This document shows, piece after piece, positions 59,715-64,000 of a stretch of 64,000 nucleotides of DNA (position 1 is the first letter of the stretch; the number at the start of each line of letters is the position of its first letter). Source of the stretch: DRPN01 sp964599235 (lineage in GTDB: Bacteria > Bacteroidota > Bacteroidia > Bacteroidales > VadinHA17); assembly GCA_964599235.1 (NCBI GenBank), contig CAZRDX010000016.1, forward strand, positions 10,399-74,398, written 5' to 3'. Made by a program: the position numbers and the translations under genes. Under the pieces are notes generated by a model. It was given only the letters and a program-made list of their open reading frames with translations. It ran no database searches and was not told the DNA's origin.

Positions 59715-60215
59715 CTATTCGGTCAGCAGCTCTTTGGGATAATGAAAGGCATGACGAAGGAGGTTGTCGGCCTTCACCTCTGCCCAGCGATCGGTATCGA
59801 AGGCCATGTGCACGAAGCCCGAGGTGGGGATATTGTGCACCGGCTCTTCGAGGAAGAAATTGGCCAGGTCGGTGATGCCGGGATTATGGGCCACGACCCC
59901 CAGGGCCTTCACCTCATCACCGGTATTGCGGATGATCTCCAGCATCTCGCTGAAAGATGCCAGATAAAGAGGTTCGCGCACTCCGATCACTTCACAGTTG
60001 CCTTTCATCCCCCGGCAGAAAAGGACAGCTGTATGGAAAGCCCGGCAGGCAGGGCTGGTGAGCAACAGGTCGGGCAGTGGAAAATGTTCGGCCAGGTAAC
60101 CGCCCATCATCAGTGCATCGCGGATCCCGCGCCCCTTAAGGGGTCTGTCGATATCCTTCACATCCATCTTATCCCAGTCGGACTTGGCATGGCGGATCAG
60201 AAAAAGCTCTTTCAT
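59715..60215 (-). CDS. SixA-type histidine phosphatase
   Basis: 166 residues from the second ATG (an ATG six bases upstream adds Met-Thr; homologues start at MKELFLIRHAK). The catalytic RHA motif is near residue 8, with further conserved LLTSPACRAFHTA and VVAHNPGI (second His). Family members remove phosphate from phospho-His in phosphorelay HPt proteins or from small phosphate esters. Its place between phoH and ppk1 suggests membership of a phosphate-stress cluster. Confidence 0.86.
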   Translation of the reverse strand: MKELFLIRHAKSDWDKMDVKDIDRPLKGRGIRDALMMGGYLAEHFPLPDLLLTSPACRAFHTAVLFCRGMKGNCEVIGVREPLYLASFSEMLEIIRNTGDEVKALGVVAHNPGITDLANFFLEEPVHNIPTSGFVHMAFDTDRWAEVKADNLLRHAFHYPKELLTE

Positions 60216-60231
60216 GGTCACAACGGTTTGC

Positions 60232-61560
60232 TCAAAGTATCTGGCTGGCCAGTTCGGCCAGATAACTGCGTTCTCCTTTCACCAGATTGACATGGGCGAA
60301 CAGATCCTGCCCCCGCATCCGGTCGGTCAGGTAGGTAAGACCGTTGGAACCGGTGTCAAGGTAAGGGGAGTCGATCTGCTCGATGTCGCCGGTAAAGATC
60401 AGTTTGGTTCCCTCACCCGCACGCGTGATGATGGTCTTCACCTCATGAGGGGTGAGGTTCTGCGCCTCGTCGACGATGAAAAAGATGCGCGAGAGGCTGC
60501 GGCCGCGGATATAAGCCAGAGGGGTGATCACCAGTTTCTCATCCTGCAGCATCTTGTCGATGCGCTGGTAATCCTTGCTCTGGGGCGAGAAACGGTTCTT
60601 GATGACCGAGAGGTTATCAAAGAGGGGAACCATATAAGGTTCGATCTTTTCGTTCACGTCGCCCGGCAGGAATCCCATATCCCTGTTGGCCAGAGGGATG
60701 ATGGGGCGGGCCAGGAAGATCTGCTTGTAATCGCGGCGTTGGTGGAGGGCAGCCGCCAGGGCCAGGAGCGTCTTGCCCGTGCCGGCCTTGCCGGTGAGGG
60801 CTACCAGCTGGATCTCCTTGCGCAGCAAGGCATCCAGGGCAAAGGTCTGCTCAGCGTTGCGGGGCTCGATGCCGTAAGCCGTGATCTTCTCCACCCGGTC
60901 GATCCGCTCACGAAAAGGATCGAAATGCGCCAGGACACTCGACCTTTCGTTACGGATAATGAAATACTGATGGGCAAAAGGCTCCTCCTTCAACCCCAGA
61001 TCGTCCGCCGTGACCTCTTTATCTTCCGTATAGAGCGAAGAGATAAGCTCGGCCGGCGCATCCTCGATCAGTCGTACCTCATTGAACAGATCATCAATGT
61101 TCACCACCTTGTCGTTACGGTAGTCCTGGGCCAGGATATCGAGCGACTTGGCCTTGAGCCTGAGGTTGATATCCTTGGAGACCAGGATCACCTTATGACC
61201 GGGATATTTTTCCTTGACATGTTCCGCGATGGCCAGGATGCGGTGGTCGGGCGTGTCCTCGGGGAAGGAAGCCCGCATCCGCTCCGAAAAAGGCTTCCCC
61301 GTGATCACATAGAGCTTGCCCCGGCCCTTGCCCAGGGAGACCCCCGCCGTGAAGAGCTTGTCGCCCGAAAGACGGTCGAGCTGGCGGGCAAACTCACGCG
61401 CGTGGAAATTGATGATGTCGTTGCCTTTCTTGAACTTGTCCAGCTCCTCCAACACCACAATGGGCAGGATGATATCATGCTCCTCAAAGTTGAAGATACA
61501 CTGATAGTCGTGGAGCAACACGTTGGTGTCGAGGATGAAGAATTTTTTCTTGCGCGGCAT
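60232..61560 (-). CDS. PIN-domain / PhoH-type ATPase fusion
   Basis: 442 residues. An N-terminal PIN nuclease domain (about 1-150) has FILDTNVLLHD with the acidic Asp11 and VVLEELDKFK; a PhoH-like ATPase domain (about 235-440) has Walker A GKAGTGKT (Lys263), Walker B IFFIVDEAQNLTPHE, and the GEGTKLIFTGD motif. Such fused proteins (PhoH2-like) act as RNA helicase and RNase in other bacteria. A TATCTTTA near-consensus -7 box lies on the minus strand 22-29 bases upstream. It is the first gene of the minus-strand run to the GT2 gene. Confidence 0.92.
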   Translation of the reverse strand: MPRKKKFFILDTNVLLHDYQCIFNFEEHDIILPIVVLEELDKFKKGNDIINFHAREFARQLDRLSGDKLFTAGVSLGKGRGKLYVITGKPFSERMRASFPEDTPDHRILAIAEHVKEKYPGHKVILVSKDINLRLKAKSLDILAQDYRNDKVVNIDDLFNEVRLIEDAPAELISSLYTEDKEVTADDLGLKEEPFAHQYFIIRNERSSVLAHFDPFRERIDRVEKITAYGIEPRNAEQTFALDALLRKEIQLVALTGKAGTGKTLLALAAALHQRRDYKQIFLARPIIPLANRDMGFLPGDVNEKIEPYMVPLFDNLSVIKNRFSPQSKDYQRIDKMLQDEKLVITPLAYIRGRSLSRIFFIVDEAQNLTPHEVKTIITRAGEGTKLIFTGDIEQIDSPYLDTGSNGLTYLTDRMRGQDLFAHVNLVKGERSYLAELASQIL

Positions 61561-61581
61561 GACAGCGGGCTTTGTTCAGGG

Positions 61582-61589
61582 TAAAGATA
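61582..61589 (-). promoter_or_regulatory. Near-consensus -7 box TATCTTTA of phoH-like gene
   Basis: One mismatch from TAnnTTTG, 21 bases upstream of the ATG at 61560 on the minus strand. It would start the phoH / sixA / ppk1 / phosphatase / acyltransferase / GT2 run. Confidence 0.45.
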
Positions 61590-61645
61590 AGGTATTTTGG
61601 TTTAACAGCGGGATGAGGAACGCAGGAGGATGAGGGATCTTTGCG

Positions 61646-61653
61646 TAACTTTG
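61646..61653 (+). promoter_or_regulatory. -7 promoter box TAACTTTG
   Basis: Exact TAnnTTTG, 21 bases before the nitroreductase ATG at 61675. No clear -33 box; the region lies between divergent genes. Confidence 0.5.
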
Positions 61654-61674
61654 CCTCAAAACAGGAAAGGGACG

Positions 61675-62187
61675 ATGGAACTGATGGAAGGTTTGCTCAC
61701 GCGGCGCAGTATCCGGAGTTTCACCGGTGCGCCGGTGTCGCGTGATCAGGTGGAGAAGGTGCTGCGGGCGGCCATGCATGCCCCTTCGGCCAGGAACCGG
61801 CGACCCTGGCATTTTGTGGTGACCCGGGACCAGGAGATGTTCCGTCGTATCATGGAGGTCCATCCTTATGCCGCGATGCTGGAGAAGGCGGGGGCGGCGA
61901 TCCTGGTATGCGGCGACCTGGAGCAGCAGCACGGCCCCGGCTACTGGGTGGTGGATTGCTCTGCGGCCACGGAGAACCTGCTGCTGGCCATCCATGCTCT
62001 CGGCCTGGGCGGGGTGTGGCTGGGCGTGCATCCCCGCGAGGACCGGAAAAGCGCCCTGAAAAAGCTCTTCTCCCTGCCTTCTTCCGTCGAGCCGCTGGCC
62101 CTGGTAGCCATGGGCGTGCCGGCAGAGCGGCCGGAACAACCCGCCGGCCGCTATGAGCCGGAAAAGATCCACTGGGAACGATGGTGA
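61675..62187 (+). CDS. Nitroreductase-family flavoprotein
   Basis: 170 residues from ATG 61675, next to GGAAAGGG; a Met three residues later is an alternative. FMN-binding nitroreductase features are LLTRRSIRSFTGAPVS (Arg-rich loop), AAMHAPSARNRRPWHFVV, and GLGGVWLGVHPRED. The short form is common in anaerobes and may reduce flavins, quinones or nitro compounds with NAD(P)H; the substrate is not known. The last 7 bases overlap the folC gene. Confidence 0.9.
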   Translation: MELMEGLLTRRSIRSFTGAPVSRDQVEKVLRAAMHAPSARNRRPWHFVVTRDQEMFRRIMEVHPYAAMLEKAGAAILVCGDLEQQHGPGYWVVDCSAATENLLLAIHALGLGGVWLGVHPREDRKSALKKLFSLPSSVEPLALVAMGVPAERPEQPAGRYEPEKIHWERW

Positions 62188-63491
62188 ACAGCACAGCACA
62201 TCCTGACTATGAAGAGGTGACCCGCTTCCTCTTCTCCCGCCTGCCTGTCTACCAGCGTACGGGCAGTGCCTCCTACAAGATCGACCTGTCCGTGACACAG
62301 GCCCTGGATGCCTATTTCGGTCATCCCCACCGCCACTATCCCACCCTGCACATCGCCGGCACCAACGGCAAAGGCTCCGTCTCCCACATGCTGGCATCCG
62401 TCCTGCAACATGCCGGATACCGCACCGGCCTGTACACCTCCCCCCATCTGAAAGATTTCCGCGAAAGGATACGCATCAACGGAACACCCGTATCCGAAGA
62501 ATACATCGTCCGTTTTGTCAGGGAACATCATCATCTTTTCGACGAACTGAGCCCTTCCTTTTTCGAGATCACTGTGGCGATGGCCTTTCAGTATTTTGCG
62601 GAAGAACAGGTGGACATCGCGGTCATCGAAACGGGACTGGGGGGGCGTCTCGATTCCACGAACATCATCACCCCCCTTTGTTCGGTGATCACGAACATCG
62701 GTCTGGACCACACCCGTTTTCTGGGGGATACCCTTCCGCAGATCGCCGCCGAGAAGGGCGGTATCATCAAAGAGCGGGTACCGGTGGTGATCGGCCGCAC
62801 CCAGCCGGAAACGGCACACGTGTTCCGGCGGATCGCCGCCGACAGAAGAGCACCCATCCGTTTTGCCGACCGACATTTCCGGGCAGTTCCTCTGCCCGCC
62901 TCTTCATGGTCATGCCGTCGTTATCGCATCGAAGAGGAGGGAGAGGTACGTTTCCCCGGGCTGGCTACCGATCTGCCGGGCGACTATCAGGCAGAGAACC
63001 TGCAAACGGTCATGCAGACGCTCCGGCTGGTAGAGAACCGTTTCTCTGTGGAGGATACGACCGTCCTGCGGGGGCTGGCAGAGGCAAGCCGCACCACAGG
63101 GCTGCTGGGACGCTGGCAGGTGCTGGAAGAAAAGCCATTGATCGTGGCCGACACGGGCCACAACGGCGATGCTCTGCGCCGGCTGGTCCGGCAGATCTCG
63201 TCCATCCCCCACCGGCAACTGATCATGGTGACGGGGTTCGTTCGGGACAAGGACATCCGCCAACTGCTGGCGCTCCTCCCCTCACGGGCACACTATATCT
63301 TCACCCAGGCTGCGATCCCCCGTGCTCTCGAAGCAGAGGAGCTTCACCGTCTGGCCCGGCAACACGGACTGCAGGGCGAAGTGGTACGGCCGGTAGCAGC
63401 TGCCGTGAAAAGAGCCCGGGCCATGGCCGGCACCGAGGATATGATTTTCATCGGCGGCAGCACCTTCGTGGTGGCTGAAGCATTGCCATAG
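62181..63491 (+). CDS. folC: Folylpolyglutamate synthase / dihydrofolate synthase
   Basis: 436 residues. Mur-ligase-fold features: P-loop HIAGTNGKGSVSHM (residues 57-70), SPHLKDFRERI, FFEITVAMAF, VIETGLGGRLDSTNII, and GLDHTRFLGDTLPQIA. It joins glutamate to folate and, as dihydrofolate synthase, to dihydropteroate. Its ATG overlaps the nitroreductase stop by 7 bases, so they share a transcript. A TAnnTTTG promoter for the tRNA begins 11 bases after its stop. Confidence 0.94.
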   Translation: MVNSTAHPDYEEVTRFLFSRLPVYQRTGSASYKIDLSVTQALDAYFGHPHRHYPTLHIAGTNGKGSVSHMLASVLQHAGYRTGLYTSPHLKDFRERIRINGTPVSEEYIVRFVREHHHLFDELSPSFFEITVAMAFQYFAEEQVDIAVIETGLGGRLDSTNIITPLCSVITNIGLDHTRFLGDTLPQIAAEKGGIIKERVPVVIGRTQPETAHVFRRIAADRRAPIRFADRHFRAVPLPASSWSCRRYRIEEEGEVRFPGLATDLPGDYQAENLQTVMQTLRLVENRFSVEDTTVLRGLAEASRTTGLLGRWQVLEEKPLIVADTGHNGDALRRLVRQISSIPHRQLIMVTGFVRDKDIRQLLALLPSRAHYIFTQAAIPRALEAEELHRLARQHGLQGEVVRPVAAAVKRARAMAGTEDMIFIGGSTFVVAEALP

Positions 63492-63502
63492 GAATGGAAG
63501 AT

Positions 63503-63533
63503 TTTGGAATCTGCCGGGGCTTGGTTATCTTTG
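63503..63533 (+). promoter_or_regulatory. Complete Bacteroidota promoter of tRNA-Val
   Basis: TTTG at 63503-63506, a 19-base spacer, and TATCTTTG at 63526-63533. Predicted start near 63538-63541, about 6 bases ahead of the mature tRNA 5' end. The best complete consensus promoter in the window. Confidence 0.85.
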
Positions 63534-63545
63534 CACTCCCCACAC

Positions 63546-63620
63546 GGGCGATTAGCTCAGTTGGTTCAGAGCGCCTGCCTTACAAGCAGGAGGTCACTGG
63601 TTCGAATCCAGTATCGCCCA
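63546..63620 (+). tRNA. tRNA-Val (TAC anticodon)
   Basis: 75 bases: acceptor GGGCGAT pairs with ATCGCCC, D arm GCTC/GAGC, anticodon arm CTGCC-TTACAAG-? read as CTGCTTACAAGCAG-type with TAC, and T arm CTGG-TTCGAAT-CCAG. Discriminator A; CCA not encoded. Its 3' part is repeated 170 bases downstream. Confidence 0.96.
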
Positions 63621-63682
63621 CACCCGGAAGGCCTGCACCAAGTGCAGGCTTTTCTTTTTTTTGAAGCGTACCGGGCTTGCAC
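63605..63682. repeat. Direct repeat copy 1 covering tRNA-Val 3' end and terminator
   Basis: The first 26 bases (63605-63630, last 16 bases of tRNA-Val plus CACCCGGAAG) are identical to 63775-63800. A hairpin and T-run, then the 20 bases 63663-63682, match the second copy at 18 of 20 positions. Confidence 0.9.
63631..63662 (+). terminator. Rho-independent terminator of tRNA-Val
   Basis: Perfect 8-bp stem GCCTGCAC/GTGCAGGC with loop CAA, then a T-rich tail of 13 bases. Confidence 0.9.
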
Positions 63683-63734
63683 GGGTGAGCGAAAAAAAGA
63701 AAAGAAAACTGTGAGCGAAGCGAACAGGACTTCC

Positions 63735-63790
63735 GGGCGGGTACCAGGGCTCCCATCCCTGCGATCACGACAGTAATCCAGTATCGCCCA
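63735..63790 (+). pseudogene. Degenerate tRNA-like relic
   Basis: GGGCGGG at 63735-63741 can pair at six positions with ATCGCCC at 63783-63789. Between them a 5-bp stem CAGGG/CCCTG (63745-63749 with 63757-63761) closes a 7-base loop CTCCCAT that has T at position 33 and CCC where the anticodon would be. The D arm is missing and the T loop lacks TTC. It shares the tRNA-Val 3' sequence, so it may be a decayed second copy or an integration scar. Confidence 0.45.
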
Positions 63791-63850
63791 CACCCGGAAG
63801 TCCGCACGAAGTGCCGGGCTTTTCTTTTTTGAAGCGAACCGGGCCTGCAC
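63775..63850. repeat. Direct repeat copy 2 of the tRNA-Val 3' end
   Basis: 26 bases identical to 63605-63630, then a weakened hairpin, TTTTCTTTTTT, and 63831-63850 matching copy 1 at 18 of 20. Offset 170 bases at the left end and 168 at the right end. Confidence 0.9.
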
Positions 63851-64000
63851 TTGGGAGCAACGATGAACAATTATAAAAAGTAAAAAAGTAACTCTGACAA
63901 CAAGGTTCACGTATAGGAAAGAACCGATGGATGCAAAGGAACATTTACACCATCAATAAAAAAATTACTGCAATAATCACTTTGTTAGAATTAAATAATG
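63851..64000. other. AT-rich right edge of the window
   Basis: By eye about one third G+C, in clear contrast with the rest of the window. No gene fits inside it. TCACTTTG near 63978-63985 (one mismatch from TAnnTTTG) precedes an ATG in the last three bases of the window, which may begin a gene that continues beyond it. Confidence 0.5.

Noticed and set aside
57739..59742. A 667-codon plus-strand frame opposite ppk1
   Set aside because: Antisense shadow of ppk1, which has full family motifs.
63504..63776. Short open frame crossing tRNA-Val
   Set aside because: Well-known artefact of reading through tRNA genes.
1..64000. CRISPR arrays, insertion sequences, rRNA, toxin-antitoxin or restriction systems
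   Set aside because: No regular repeat-spacer array, transposase motif, rRNA sequence or defence-gene family was seen on either strand.

Overview
The window is a contiguous chromosomal segment of a Bacteroidota (Bacteroidetes) bacterium of fairly high G+C. Evidence: upstream regions repeatedly carry the phylum's -7 box TAnnTTTG (two with a matching TTTG -33 box 18-19 bases upstream); there is a subtilase with a type IX secretion (T9SS) type-A C-terminal domain, a carboxypeptidase-regulated TonB receptor, SiaC/DUF1987, DUF4831 and TPR-histidine-kinase families typical of the phylum; Shine-Dalgarno sequences are mostly weak. Genus cannot be read from the sequence. About 50 protein genes are densely packed, many with 4-base or longer overlaps. 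I found no insertion sequence, CRISPR array, rRNA or obvious phage gene.

Layout. 1-10.2 kb: tail of one TolC-like gene, a short possibly truncated ORF translationally coupled to a HAD-phosphatase lipoprotein, an HdeD-like membrane protein, a complete tripartite RND efflux operon (TolC / lipoprotein adaptor / AcrB-type pump), then a separate MMPL-type RND exporter. 10.3-16.3 kb: minus-strand Omp85-like barrel, aminoacyl-histidine dipeptidase, DUF4831 lipoprotein and the NAD(P)HX repair enzyme Nnr, with a periplasmic thioredoxin-like gene between. 16.4-20.6 kb: POT peptide transporter, lipoprotein sulfatase, SiaC-like protein, MazG-like pyrophosphohydrolase, tRNA-Met. 20.8-27.3 kb: START-like protein, then a tightly coupled run lptF/G-like permease - GT4 - GT2 - ribBA - fmt. 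27.3-30.4 kb: glucosaminidase/LysM lipoprotein, cytidine deaminase, RluA-family synthase, panB. 30.4-40.9 kb: a 430-base repeat-containing intergenic region, dnaK, MORN/YwqK protein, T9SS subtilase, xseA, two tandem TPR sensor kinases, xseB. 40.9-47.2 kb (minus): multi-PAS hybrid kinase, BadF-type sugar kinase and an aspartase carrying an N-terminal cyclic-nucleotide-binding-like domain. 47.2-50.5 kb: a TonB receptor preceded by a TPP riboswitch, and thioredoxin. 50.6-61.6 kb: CCA-adding enzyme, an EEP nuclease, a beta-helix lipoprotein, a glycosyltransferase, a lipid A-type acyltransferase, inositol monophosphatase, polyphosphate kinase, SixA-like phosphatase and a PIN-PhoH ATPase. 61.6-64 kb: nitroreductase, folC, tRNA-Val and a duplicated tRNA 3' end leading into AT-rich DNA.

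How the genes fit together. Most are housekeeping and envelope functions: envelope export and efflux, LPS/surface glycan building (LptF/G-like, glycosyltransferases, LpxL-like acyltransferase), cofactor metabolism (riboflavin, pantothenate, folate, thiamine uptake, NAD(P)HX repair) and nucleic-acid maintenance. No gene cluster looks like an unmistakable new defence or biosynthetic system. The items most worth a second look are the cNMP-like/aspartase fusion in an apparent operon with a hybrid kinase, the TPP-riboswitch receptor, a three-copy 12-base-period palindromic iteron, a 21-base inverted repeat, the sensor-kinase pair wedged between xseA and xseB, and the tRNA-Val duplication at the right edge.
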